A stretch of 64,000 bases of DNA, taken from Aliiglaciecola lipolytica E3. Lineage in GTDB: Bacteria; Pseudomonadota; Gammaproteobacteria; Enterobacterales; Alteromonadaceae. Both the position numbers and the translations under genes were made by a program. Location: contig NZ_BAEN01000076.1 in the NCBI RefSeq assembly GCF_000314975.1, positions 310,001 to 374,000 on the forward strand. The letters run 5' to 3'. The notes under the pieces were generated by a model. It ran no database searches, was not told the origin of the DNA, and was given only the letters and a program-made list of their open reading frames with translations. How positions within the stretch are numbered: position 1 is the stretch's first letter; every line of letters starts with the position of its first letter. This document shows positions 9,505-18,877 of the stretch, one piece after another.

Positions 9505-9915
9505 ATGAAGGTTTTTTTAATTGCCTATTTAGGGGTAGCCGGCTGCTATTTAATTCTGGATGGTATCTGGTTAGGTTTGGTCGCTAAAAATAGCTATTTG
9601 GAAGCAATGCAAGGTATGTTACGAGAGTCGTATCCAGTTCTTCCTTGGGTGACTTTTTATATTTTGTACAGTGCAGCTGCTGTTTATTTGGTTGTTTTAA
9701 AGAATCTACACAGTCCGGGCTGGCAAGTGTTTTTCGATGGGGCTATTTTAGGCTTGGCTGCCTATGGCGCTTACAATTTGACTAATTACGCAATTTTAGA
9801 AGGTTGGCCGTTGGGAATTACATTAAAAGATTGGGCTTGGGGGACATTCGTAACTGCCGCTAGCTGTTGGAGTGGCTGGTGGTTGGTATCAAATCTTTAT
9901 CAGGATGCCGCTTAG
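9505..9915 (+). CDS. DUF2177 family membrane protein
   Basis: The 136-residue protein has four hydrophobic segments (about 3-23, 45-66, 75-93 and 108-128) and the typical DUF2177 (PF09945) opening YLILDGIWLGLVAKNSY, plus the later YNLTNYAILEGWPL and DWAWGTFVT motifs. The function of the family is unknown. An AAAAGGAG site lies upstream of the ATG. It converges on proA with a shared terminator between. Confidence 0.88.
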   Translation: MKVFLIAYLGVAGCYLILDGIWLGLVAKNSYLEAMQGMLRESYPVLPWVTFYILYSAAAVYLVVLKNLHSPGWQVFFDGAILGLAAYGAYNLTNYAILEGWPLGITLKDWAWGTFVTAASCWSGWWLVSNLYQDAA

Positions 9916-9925
9916 AAAGCCCATA

Positions 9926-9957
9926 AAAAAGGCGAAAGCCAGTTAATGCTTTCGCCT
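9926..9957. terminator. Bidirectional terminator between DUF2177 and proA
   Basis: A 9-bp stem (GGCGAAAGC/GCTTTCGCC, 8-base loop) has a run of T on the minus-strand side (A run at 9925-9930) and CTTTT a few bases beyond on the plus side, so it probably ends proBA transcription and also the DUF2177 transcript. Confidence 0.8.
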
Positions 9958-9975
9958 ATCTTTTAGACGTGTTTA

Positions 9976-11223
9976 TTAAGCACGAATTTGTCCGTTGCCA
10001 TTTACCAAATACTTTTCAGTGGTCAATGATTCGAGACCCATTGGTCCGTATGCATGTAGTTTTGTTGTGGCAATGCCAATTTCAGCACCAAGTCCTAATT
10101 GACTTCCATCTGAAAAACGCGAAGACGCATTGACCATTACCACTGATGCATCGACGCTACGTTGGAAACGTTTGGCCGTTACATCATTTTGCGTACAAAT
10201 CACCTCAGTATGGTTGCTACCAAAACGTGCGATGTGGTCAAGAGCATCATCCATGCTATCAACGGTTTTAACCGCGATTTCCAGATCCAAATACTCTTCT
10301 CCGAAGTCAGATTCTGCAATAACATTACAACTTGCAATGTGTTCTGAAGAACGTTCACAAGCATTAATAGTTACCGAATGGCGTAGCAGAACATCACTTA
10401 CTATTGGCAGAATTTGTGCGGCAATATCTTTGTGCACTATCAATCCTTCAATTGCATTACAAACCCCTGTGCGCTGTGTTTTACCGTTGATCAATAGTTG
10501 AATCGCGGTTTCAAAATCTGCATCGGCATCAATGTATAAATGACATACACCTTTAAAATGCTGAATAACCGGAATTTTACTATTCTCAGTAACGTAATTG
10601 ATCAAGCCTTCACCACCACGTGGTATAACAACATCAATAAAATCACGCTGCTCTAACAACTCTTGCATCAATTTACGGTCAGGGTTGGGCACAACGGTGA
10701 TCAACTCAGCTGGTAAGTCGTGTTCAACCAATACGTTTTGTAAGATCTCTGAAATAGCCTTACTTGATGCCAATGCTTCTTTACCACCACGTAATATCAC
10801 AGCATTACCTGATTTGAAACATAATGCTCCGGCATCAGCTGTAACATTTGGGCGTGCTTCGTAAATCATGCACACAACCCCTAAAGGCACTCGCATCTTA
10901 CTAATTTCTAAGCCATTAGGACGCTGGCCCAATTCACGTTGAATGCCCACTGGATCAGCGAGGCTAACAATGGTTTCTATACCCACTGCCATATCTTCTA
11001 TTCTTTGCGTATTCAAAGTGAGTCGGTCCATCATAGCGTCAGACAACTGCGCCTGCTTGGCATTGTCTAAATCGACTAGATTGGCTTTTAAAATATGCTC
11101 TTCGTTGGCTCTAATAGCCTTGGCCATGTCTCTTAATACACGGTCTTTTCTGTCAGTATCCAATACCGCTAGTTTTCTAGCTGCTTTTGCAGCTTGTAGA
11201 GATAGATCTCTAATTAAACTCAT
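9976..11223 (-). CDS. proA: Gamma-glutamyl phosphate reductase
   Basis: The 415-residue protein makes glutamate-5-semialdehyde from gamma-glutamyl phosphate with NADPH, the second step of proline synthesis. The ALDH-like fold is shown by ICMIYEARPNVT-type and NAVILRGGKEA motifs near residues 120-150 and the catalytic-cysteine block KTQRTGVCNAIEGL near 250-262. Length and ends are normal for ProA. Its ATG overlaps the TGA of proB by four bases, so the two are translationally coupled. Confidence 0.95.
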   Translation of the reverse strand: MSLIRDLSLQAAKAARKLAVLDTDRKDRVLRDMAKAIRANEEHILKANLVDLDNAKQAQLSDAMMDRLTLNTQRIEDMAVGIETIVSLADPVGIQRELGQRPNGLEISKMRVPLGVVCMIYEARPNVTADAGALCFKSGNAVILRGGKEALASSKAISEILQNVLVEHDLPAELITVVPNPDRKLMQELLEQRDFIDVVIPRGGEGLINYVTENSKIPVIQHFKGVCHLYIDADADFETAIQLLINGKTQRTGVCNAIEGLIVHKDIAAQILPIVSDVLLRHSVTINACERSSEHIASCNVIAESDFGEEYLDLEIAVKTVDSMDDALDHIARFGSNHTEVICTQNDVTAKRFQRSVDASVVMVNASSRFSDGSQLGLGAEIGIATTKLHAYGPMGLESLTTEKYLVNGNGQIRA

Positions 11224-12323
11224 TGTTTCTCCAATAATGCTATATTTTTATCCGAAATAATCGGCCCTGTTTGACGCTGAAACTCGTTGGCAAAGTCTTG
11301 ATCTGTTTGCTCAGCAATAAACGTCAAAAGACAACTGCTGTAGTTAGATCTTGCTTTAGCCAATCTGGTACCGTCGCCCTTGCGGACAAGTACAGTGTCA
11401 CCAACCGAAAAACTGCCTTTAATTTCAATGATTTCATCACTGGTTAAGGCTTCGTCACCATCTAAAGATGTGATGTCGACATCATCACCTACAACGACCA
11501 CTCCTTGTTCTTTGGATGTATGCTTCATCCAGTGCTCGTGTTCTTTCATTGGTGTTTCATGCGGCTGGAAATGTGTTCCAGGATTTTTTCCTTCCAGTAA
11601 CATATTAAACGTCAATTCCGTAAATCCATTTACGATGAATGTATCAATACCATGTGAAACCGCTTTTTCAGCAGCCTCTATTTTTGTACGCATTCCGCCA
11701 GTACCTGTCGCGCTAGTGGTACCTCCGGCCATTTTATAAATGTCTTCATCAATAACAGAAACCCAAGATAATAATTTCGCATCATCGTGGGTGTGCGGAT
11801 TTTTGTCGTATAATCCGTCAATGTCAGAACAAATAATAAGTGAATCTGCATCTGCCGCCCCTGCAACCATTGCAGCTAAGTTATCATTGTCACCAACACG
11901 CAAGTTATCTGTTGTTACTGTGTCATTTTCATTGATGATTGGAATGATGCCATTTTCAAGTAATGAGAAAATGGTTTCACGTATGCTGACATAGCGCTCT
12001 CTATCACGGAGATCGCCATGGGTTAATAAAATCTGAGCTGATGGAAAATCAAACAAGCGATCCCATGTCGCCATCATTTCGGTTTGACCAGCCGCTGCCA
12101 TCGCTTTTTTAATTGCGATATTTTCAGTATCACCACTGAATAGGTGTCGTCCAGCTGCTACTGAACCTGATGATACCAATACTATTTCAATTCCTTTCGC
12201 GCGACATTTAACAATAAATTGCGCTATTCCTAATAAAAAATGTGAGCTGCACCCCTGATTTTTAGGAGCAATAAGTGCACTACCCACTTTAATTACGATT
12301 CGTTTCCAATTAAACGTATTCAT
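11220..12323 (-). CDS. proB: Glutamate 5-kinase
   Basis: The 367-residue protein has an N-terminal amino-acid kinase domain (KVGSALI near 12, SSGSVAAG near 53, INENDTVTTDNLRVGDND near 140) and a C-terminal PUA domain (about 280-360). It phosphorylates glutamate as the first committed step of proline synthesis, and in this family it is feedback-inhibited by proline. A GGGAAAA site precedes the ATG. It is first in a proB-proA operon, the usual gammaproteobacterial order. Confidence 0.95.
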   Translation of the reverse strand: MNTFNWKRIVIKVGSALIAPKNQGCSSHFLLGIAQFIVKCRAKGIEIVLVSSGSVAAGRHLFSGDTENIAIKKAMAAAGQTEMMATWDRLFDFPSAQILLTHGDLRDRERYVSIRETIFSLLENGIIPIINENDTVTTDNLRVGDNDNLAAMVAGAADADSLIICSDIDGLYDKNPHTHDDAKLLSWVSVIDEDIYKMAGGTTSATGTGGMRTKIEAAEKAVSHGIDTFIVNGFTELTFNMLLEGKNPGTHFQPHETPMKEHEHWMKHTSKEQGVVVVGDDVDITSLDGDEALTSDEIIEIKGSFSVGDTVLVRKGDGTRLAKARSNYSSCLLTFIAEQTDQDFANEFQRQTGPIISDKNIALLEKQ

Positions 12324-12651
12324 TTTTCCCGCTTAGTTACTTTAGATAATTAAGTTAGATACTAATTAATCGTATTGAATTAATTAGTGTACGAATGATA
12401 TTATCCCTTTTTTAGCTCAAATAAGCAACGGCGGGCTCTCCAGAAGAGGCGTTTCAAATGTTAATGAGATGATCGGTATGGATAGCTATTTACCCTAATC
12501 AACCCTATCTGAATTATTATGCAAAATATATGAATAAGTATTCCTCAATATTTGTATAAATAATTTTAAATTGTTATAAAAACGCGCTTTTTGATTGCGC
12601 AAATTGGGTTATTTGATAGAGTTCTATGCAAAATAATAGAATAAAACCACT
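12324..12651. other. Divergent intergenic region between proB and the marR-type gene
   Basis: The 328 bases are very AT-rich and must contain the divergent promoters of proBA and the MarR-type gene. I see no small gene, RNA gene or convincing operator palindrome. The proBA promoter should lie in the 12324-12420 part. Confidence 0.5.
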
Positions 12652-13128
12652 ATGAAAAAATACGAATCACTATTAGTTTCTCTTCGCAAAGTCATCCGGG
12701 CAATCGACTTATATTCCAAAAAATTGAGTAAAGAAACGGGTTTAACTTCTCCGCAACTCATTGTCTTACAACATATATCTAATAGTGATGGAGTAATGGT
12801 TAAAGATATCGCAACGAATATAAATTTAAGCTCAGCAACGGTTACCAGTATTTTGGACAGGTTAGAGGCTAGGGGCTTTTTGATTCGTGAGCGATCTGTT
12901 GTTGATAAACGTAAGGTTGAATTACACCTGACTGATGAAGGAGCTGCAGCGATTAAAGAGTCCCCCACATTGTTGCAGCAGCATTTCATCACTCGATTTG
13001 AAGCCATGGAGGAATGGGAGCAGTCACAAATGCTAGCAACCATGGAGCGCATGGCTATGATGATGGATGCGTCAGATATTGATGCCGCTCCCATGCTGCA
13101 AGTGGGTGGTATTCAAACAACTGAATAG
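12652..13128 (+). CDS. MarR family transcriptional regulator
   Basis: The 158-residue protein has the MarR winged helix: LTSPQLIVLQHISN (helix 2-3, about 30-43), the recognition helix region INLSSATVTSILDRLEARG (about 59-78), and the wing DKRKVELHLTDEG (about 85-97). The flanking N- and C-terminal helices would form the dimer interface. The target is unknown; MarR regulators often control their neighbours or efflux genes, but neither neighbour (proB, tamB) is an obvious target. The start has no clear ribosome-binding site. Confidence 0.88.
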   Translation: MKKYESLLVSLRKVIRAIDLYSKKLSKETGLTSPQLIVLQHISNSDGVMVKDIATNINLSSATVTSILDRLEARGFLIRERSVVDKRKVELHLTDEGAAAIKESPTLLQQHFITRFEAMEEWEQSQMLATMERMAMMMDASDIDAAPMLQVGGIQTTE

Positions 13129-13249
13129 CAATTACCTGACTCATGGCAATAGCAGGAGATTGTGACAGAAGTATTTTGTATTCTAATTTTATTGGGTGAA
13201 ATTTCGTCTATTTTGTAATTGTTTAGATATTACCCTATCAAAAGTAATC

Positions 13250-16200
13250 TTACTCTTCGTCTTCAATAGGGGACTTCCCACCAACACTAAATTGGTAATA
13301 AACATCTAAGGCTTGTTCCACACCACTTGTTGCTTCTAGAAATAGCTTGGGTAAAATCTGATAGCGCAATGCTACTTCAGCAGAAGAATCGAAGACATTG
13401 ACACCATATCTTAACTGCACGCCTGGCGCGATATAACCAGATAACGAAACTTGTGTCCCATCTTCGCTACTATTGGTTCCCAGTGCTAAGTCTTCTATAC
13501 CAAACTTACGGCCTAATTGATCGACTTTGTTCTCGCTACCTTTTAGTCCGGCATTAAGAAGTACTGATGCAAGTAACTGATCATCCGAGCTTTGTTGGCT
13601 ACCGCTATTTAAGCTTTGTCCTTGCAACAAATAAGACAATGCTTCACTTTGAATCATGGTTGGTTCTGAAAATATTTCTACAGAAGGCTGTTCTGCAGGT
13701 CCGGTTACTCGGATACCAGCGATGACATCGTCTTGGGTTTTGGACTCGTCTCGAATGGCGGAAATGTCTAGACGTGGGTTATCCAGAGGGCCTGAAAATA
13801 AAATATTTCCTTTTTGGATTACTAAATCCTGTCCATAGGCTTTATACGTACCGTTAACTAGGTTCAGGCTGCCAACTCCGGTTAGTTTTTGGTCTTTCTG
13901 TTTTAGTTCTAATGCACCACGTAAATCAGTTTTGAGTCCAAAAGCTTCGAGCTTAACGTCGTCAGTTTTCTTTGGATCGATTTTAACGTTAAAAACCATA
14001 TTCAAATCGCGTGTCGCTGTTTTCGGTTCCACAGGCTGATTCACAATAATCGTATCGTCAGAAGGAGATTGCGCATCTGGAGGTAGATCTTTGACTTTTA
14101 TGCGAGCGTAAAAAACGTCGGCGCTACCTGTTACGTTGACTGCTGTTTTAGTCATCTCTACTTTTAAATTAGGTGAGAACCGAGTTCTGACGATATCTCG
14201 ATATTCTAGTTCAAATGAGTCGCCGGTTAGACTAAAGTCACCAACTAATTCGTCACTCCAATCAAATGTTCCTGAACTACTGCCTTTACCATTTCCAAAA
14301 ATAAATTCGCCTTGCATTTTGGCACTTTGCCCAGCGAATTCGAGATCTTGATTCCACTGAGAAATCCTTCCAGGAATTTCTTCTCCAGCGAAATTAAAGT
14401 TTTGCAGTTTCAAATTACCGTTGAAAAGCGGTGTTTTTAAGTCCCCAGATAAGGCCAAGTTTCCATTAATAGAACCGGACAATTCTGTCAATTGAGGAAT
14501 TAGTTCTTGATAAGGTTTGACTAATATTTCTTTTATTTTTAATTCGCCTTGCAATGAACGCTTTTCATCCAACTCGCTGATGGTCAAATCCAAATCGATT
14601 GCCCCTGAGTTGCTGGTTACAAAATCAAAGTGAGTTATGAGTTTCTCGCCATCCACCGAAGCATCAAAAGCCAACTTTTTCATTTCTAGTGGCTTTTTCA
14701 AGCCTTTGATTTTTATTGTTGTGGGAGAGAAGTGTCCTTCTATATTGGCAATGGGTAACGTATCGGCTTGCCATTTGCCTTTGGCCGTAAAAAAGAACTG
14801 AGTGTCCGTAGATATATCCTGCAATTGAGGCACAAACTGACTGACTATCTGTAGCAGTTCTAATTGGCTCCCATAAATATCGAAATCGGCGACTTGATCT
14901 TGGAAATTTGCTTTATCTACACATAACTTGGCTTGTTGATCTATCCAACAATGCGCATCAAGTTGATAATGTTGATTGCCCCAGTCAGCTAAAATCCCGG
15001 TATTTTTTTGATTTAAAGTATACGAACCCCACTGGCTTTTAAATTCACCTGATAGCCAGTTTCCAACCCATTTTGTTTCCTCTAATCGTCCACCAATAGT
15101 TGAATTCAATTGAAAGGCTTCGCTTAACACCGTGGTAGTTAATTGGTGCTGTAACGCATTACCTGCTAACTCTAATTGGATATTTTCAATAGGCTCCTGA
15201 TTAATCACCAGTTGTTCAAGTTTTGTGGTTACATTAAATTGCTTTTCTTGGTCCCACTCCACCTGACCTTTTGAAGTTAAACTTTGTAATGAAATCGTGT
15301 TGTATTCAACTTGCTTAGCGAATAAATCGTACTCCACTTCTGGTTCTGAGAGCGTTCCTGATATACGCGCAGTTAGGCCACTACTACCAGATAAATCTGG
15401 GTACAGCTGTTCTAATGCATTACCGGTAAATTCAACGTTACCATTGAGAGCATTTTGGTTATCTAAGCGGCCTTTAACAATAAGCTTATTATCGCCGTTC
15501 GATACACTTAAACTTGGAATATCTAAGCCTGTCTTTTTATCAAACTTAACTGCGCCATTGGCATTAAGTGGGTAGCCCAACCAGTCGCCTTTTGCGCTTA
15601 GGTTTTCAACTTGAGCTTGCAAGATGTCGGCGCCATAAACCCCCTTGTGTTGCAGGTTAGCATTGATATTACCTTCTAAATCAGGCCAAAAATTAGCAGG
15701 TTGAATTTGTTCAACTTTTGCCTGTCCTTGCCAAGTTACCACGTCAGTTAATGTGACGACTGCGGTCGTTTGTATGTTACCGCCTAACGTCCCCACTTTG
15801 GCTTCGCTAAGTTCTATTTTTTGATTATTACCTTTAGCCGAGACCGTTATCTGACTTTTAGGAATTGTTGTTGCAAAAAGACTGGTTTGCAGACTCAACA
15901 AATATTCTTGTAAATTTCCTTTTAGGCTCAAGTTGCCTGAGGAAAGATGCAATGGCTCTGTTGTCGGCAGAGTAAGTGGCTGCCAACTGATTTGAATATC
16001 AAGTGGCAGTTGTGGCGAATCCAAGGTTGCTGACCCTTTTGCCATTGCTGTGATGTCGCCAGTAACCTGTGTTTCAAATGCCAGGGCATTGAGGTCACCT
16101 TCTGCCGATATATTTACCTTTAAGCTTTTTGCATAACTTTTTGTCGTTTGTGCTTCGCCAGAAAGCCCAATAACGTAATTATTACTCAGTGATAAGTCAG

Positions 16201-17011
16201 CCTTGATACCCACTAGCTCGTGTTCAAATTCAAACTTTTCAATTTTTACGTTGCTGTCGTTTATTTGGGCCTGAGTCGCTAAACGTTTAAATGCAAATAT
16301 AGTTTGACTTGCCTGCTCAACTTTAACGTTGGTGACTAAGATTTTGTCGGCCGTGAGATCGATAGGAATTACCAATGGAGGTAATTCAATTGGTTGATAT
16401 TGCCATTGGGAAATTTGGCTAATATCAATTGTTGTTTGCTCGTTTGCGAGCGTTGATTGACTATCTACTTCGCTTTCACTGAGCACAACGTTAAGTTGCT
16501 TCAGTTCTAACGAAGTAATATTCAACTCTTGATACATTTCAAGGTTTGCGACTAGTGATTGCCAGGATATCTGAGCGACATTTTGCACATCAACCGATAA
16601 TTTATTAAGTTGAATATTGGGGGCGACGACGGCAATAGGTAACGTAATTTTTTCTGTCGGTTCCTGGTTTTCTGGTTGCTCGGAATCTGTATCTGCTACC
16701 TCTATCTTTGCTTCGCCTAAATAAAGTTGACTCAAACAAACCTGTACCAACATGCTACATGACCAATCGACATTGGCTTTTATATTTTTTGCATCTACTT
16801 GCAAAGTCTCAGTATTAAATTCAACACGTTGTAATTCGATGGTGCCTAGTAAACCACCGGATTTATGTTCTATTTTTAAACCATCAACGGCGTTGTTTGC
16901 TATTGAAATTAATGCGGTTGTTCCCCACGGCGTGAAGAAAAATCCTAGCAACACAACTAAAAATAATAATATGGAGATTGTCCAAATAGCGGTTCGTTTC
17001 AACCAAATCAT
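13250..17011 (-). CDS. tamB: TamB, inner-membrane subunit of the translocation and assembly module
   Basis: The 1253-residue protein has an N-terminal membrane anchor (about 7-29, WTISILLFLVVLLGFFF), a very long repetitive beta-rich middle typical of the beta-taco AsmA/TamB fold, and the conserved C-terminal TamB domain (DUF490) from about residue 930 to the end (ITGPAEQP..., SYLLQGQSL, LGLG-type GTNSSEDGTQVSLSGYI). It spans the periplasm and works with TamA in outer-membrane protein insertion and probably lipid transport. Its length is in the normal range (about 1250). Its ATG overlaps the tamA stop by four bases. Confidence 0.93.
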   Translation of the reverse strand: MIWLKRTAIWTISILLFLVVLLGFFFTPWGTTALISIANNAVDGLKIEHKSGGLLGTIELQRVEFNTETLQVDAKNIKANVDWSCSMLVQVCLSQLYLGEAKIEVADTDSEQPENQEPTEKITLPIAVVAPNIQLNKLSVDVQNVAQISWQSLVANLEMYQELNITSLELKQLNVVLSESEVDSQSTLANEQTTIDISQISQWQYQPIELPPLVIPIDLTADKILVTNVKVEQASQTIFAFKRLATQAQINDSNVKIEKFEFEHELVGIKADLSLSNNYVIGLSGEAQTTKSYAKSLKVNISAEGDLNALAFETQVTGDITAMAKGSATLDSPQLPLDIQISWQPLTLPTTEPLHLSSGNLSLKGNLQEYLLSLQTSLFATTIPKSQITVSAKGNNQKIELSEAKVGTLGGNIQTTAVVTLTDVVTWQGQAKVEQIQPANFWPDLEGNINANLQHKGVYGADILQAQVENLSAKGDWLGYPLNANGAVKFDKKTGLDIPSLSVSNGDNKLIVKGRLDNQNALNGNVEFTGNALEQLYPDLSGSSGLTARISGTLSEPEVEYDLFAKQVEYNTISLQSLTSKGQVEWDQEKQFNVTTKLEQLVINQEPIENIQLELAGNALQHQLTTTVLSEAFQLNSTIGGRLEETKWVGNWLSGEFKSQWGSYTLNQKNTGILADWGNQHYQLDAHCWIDQQAKLCVDKANFQDQVADFDIYGSQLELLQIVSQFVPQLQDISTDTQFFFTAKGKWQADTLPIANIEGHFSPTTIKIKGLKKPLEMKKLAFDASVDGEKLITHFDFVTSNSGAIDLDLTISELDEKRSLQGELKIKEILVKPYQELIPQLTELSGSINGNLALSGDLKTPLFNGNLKLQNFNFAGEEIPGRISQWNQDLEFAGQSAKMQGEFIFGNGKGSSSGTFDWSDELVGDFSLTGDSFELEYRDIVRTRFSPNLKVEMTKTAVNVTGSADVFYARIKVKDLPPDAQSPSDDTIIVNQPVEPKTATRDLNMVFNVKIDPKKTDDVKLEAFGLKTDLRGALELKQKDQKLTGVGSLNLVNGTYKAYGQDLVIQKGNILFSGPLDNPRLDISAIRDESKTQDDVIAGIRVTGPAEQPSVEIFSEPTMIQSEALSYLLQGQSLNSGSQQSSDDQLLASVLLNAGLKGSENKVDQLGRKFGIEDLALGTNSSEDGTQVSLSGYIAPGVQLRYGVNVFDSSAEVALRYQILPKLFLEATSGVEQALDVYYQFSVGGKSPIEDEE

Positions 17012-18756
17012 AAGGCAGGCCCCATCGCAAAATGCAATCTGACTGAATTACCATAGTCGCCGTGACCACTGGCCAGATATAATCGAATTGGTCCCACAGG
17101 TGACATCCAACTGGCTCCCACACCGAAACTATAAGCTAACTTTTCACCGGGATTGTTACTCGCTCCACCTACGTCGGTAAACAGGGCTCCACGCCAGTTG
17201 TCAGATAATGGGTAGGTATACTCAATACTGGCAACATTTAAATATTTAGCACCAAGCAATTCACCTTCCTCTCCATCTTCATCAATTTGGCGCGGTGCAA
17301 GTGTTTGATAATCGAATCCTCGTACACTTTGATCACCACCGGTAAAGTAACGTAGGTCAGAAGGGACCTGATCGAAGTCGTTGGTTGATAACGCGCCTAC
17401 TTCGCCACGTATTAAAAAGCGATGGTCACCTATACTTCGCAACCATTTGGTTTGAAACGTGACTCTGGCTAAATTAATGTCTGAAAGGATTTTGTCACTT
17501 GCTGTTTCAATGGTAAGCAATTGTAGATCTCCCCAATCCACATCCAACCCTCCGCGGCTGCGATGGCGGGAAAGTGTGAAACCAGGAATAAGCAGAGTCG
17601 TGGTTTGCTTAGGTGTTTCGGCCTGTTGGAAACGGGATTGCTCTAAGCGAATAAAGGCAATCTTATTCCAAACTTTATCATCGCTACTCCAATGTCGCTG
17701 AAACGCCAACGATACTGTGTCACTATTTGAATCGTTCTCATCTAAAGATTTCACACCGAATTGAGCTGATACATAGTTGTTCAGCGGATCTTCCACCGGA
17801 ATTTTATATTTAATACTGGCCGTTTGCTTAGGTTCAGAAATGTAGAGATTGGCACTCATGCTATGGCCGTCATTATTTACCCACGGACGCTGCCATCCTA
17901 AGGTTACTCGCGGGCCAGTATCGGTTGCACCACCTACACCTACATTAAAAATATCGCGGGGACGACTCACTGCAACAACTTCAATTGGAATGCGGTATTC
18001 TTCTGCTTCATCCAGCAAGGGACGCGCTACTACTTGTTGAAAATACTCAGTTTGGCCTAGACTTTGGTTGAACTCTCCCAATTTTGTCGCCAAATAAGGT
18101 TCGCCGTCCTGAAATGGCAATACCTGTTTAATTAACTCTGAAGCGCGCTGGTCTTCTGGAAAAATTAACTTGCCAAATTTGTAACGAGGTCCGGTATTGT
18201 ATTCAAGGTTAATTTCAGCGCTATTTTCTTCCATATCGACTTTGATTTGACTGGTCACAAATTTGCTGTCGAAGAAACCACGATTCAACGCCACTGAATC
18301 AAATCGCGACTTAGCACTTTTATATTTACTGTGGATTAACGCATCGCCTTTTTTGAGCGGGAACTGATTTACGATATTTTTAAAGCCTTCATCAGATTCA
18401 CCTTCGCCGGTAACAATGACATTCAACTGGGTAATTTTTACTTGTGGTCCAGCGTTCAATTTTAATTGGATGGAACGACAGTTTTCAGTTGACGTGAACC
18501 CAATTGAATCTATTGAAATATGATAATAACCAAATGCTCGAGCGGCCTCTGTAATCTTGTTTTCGATCGTGATTTTTTCATCAACTGACAGTGAACAGTC
18601 TCCTGGAGCAGACAGGGTGCTAAGATGCGCTTCAATATTATTTTCCAGATCGCCATCTTTAATCCCTTCTAAAGACACCTCCATAGCCATCGCTTGACTA
18701 CAACACAATGCAAATAGGGAACCCGTGTACCAAGCATTTTTAAATTTTTTAAACAC
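17008..18756 (-). CDS. tamA: TamA, outer-membrane subunit of the translocation and assembly module
   Basis: TamA is an Omp85-family protein: a signal peptide, three POTRA domains (about 25-270) and a C-terminal barrel with the WMSPVGPIRLYLASG and RGFDYQTLAP blocks. It pairs with TamB to assemble outer-membrane proteins. The frame can be extended to a TTG at 18786 (592 residues), but that leaves ten residues ahead of the basic signal-peptide start and places the TTG only five bases from the hairpin at 18791-18816, so I use the GTG at 18756. Neither start has a strong ribosome-binding site, so the start is uncertain. The gene is the first of tamA-tamB. Confidence 0.9.
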   Translation of the reverse strand: MFKKFKNAWYTGSLFALCCSQAMAMEVSLEGIKDGDLENNIEAHLSTLSAPGDCSLSVDEKITIENKITEAARAFGYYHISIDSIGFTSTENCRSIQLKLNAGPQVKITQLNVIVTGEGESDEGFKNIVNQFPLKKGDALIHSKYKSAKSRFDSVALNRGFFDSKFVTSQIKVDMEENSAEINLEYNTGPRYKFGKLIFPEDQRASELIKQVLPFQDGEPYLATKLGEFNQSLGQTEYFQQVVARPLLDEAEEYRIPIEVVAVSRPRDIFNVGVGGATDTGPRVTLGWQRPWVNNDGHSMSANLYISEPKQTASIKYKIPVEDPLNNYVSAQFGVKSLDENDSNSDTVSLAFQRHWSSDDKVWNKIAFIRLEQSRFQQAETPKQTTTLLIPGFTLSRHRSRGGLDVDWGDLQLLTIETASDKILSDINLARVTFQTKWLRSIGDHRFLIRGEVGALSTNDFDQVPSDLRYFTGGDQSVRGFDYQTLAPRQIDEDGEEGELLGAKYLNVASIEYTYPLSDNWRGALFTDVGGASNNPGEKLAYSFGVGASWMSPVGPIRLYLASGHGDYGNSVRLHFAMGPAL

Positions 18757-18790
18757 TAAACCATTAACCCAACTAATTAGATACAAATAT

Positions 18791-18816
18791 AAGAGTATGC
18801 TTCAAAGCATACTCTT
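18791..18816 (-). terminator. Perfect inverted repeat, probable mgtE terminator
   Basis: A 10-bp perfect stem (AAGAGTATGC/GCATACTCTT, 6-base loop) lies 62 bases after the mgtE stop. On the minus strand it is followed by TATATTTG, a poor T run, so it could alternatively be an operator in front of tamA. Confidence 0.55.
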
Positions 18817-18877
18817 TGGATGAATAAGCAAAAACCATGACAACTCTTAACGCTGGATTAAGGAACTCGAATCCAGA

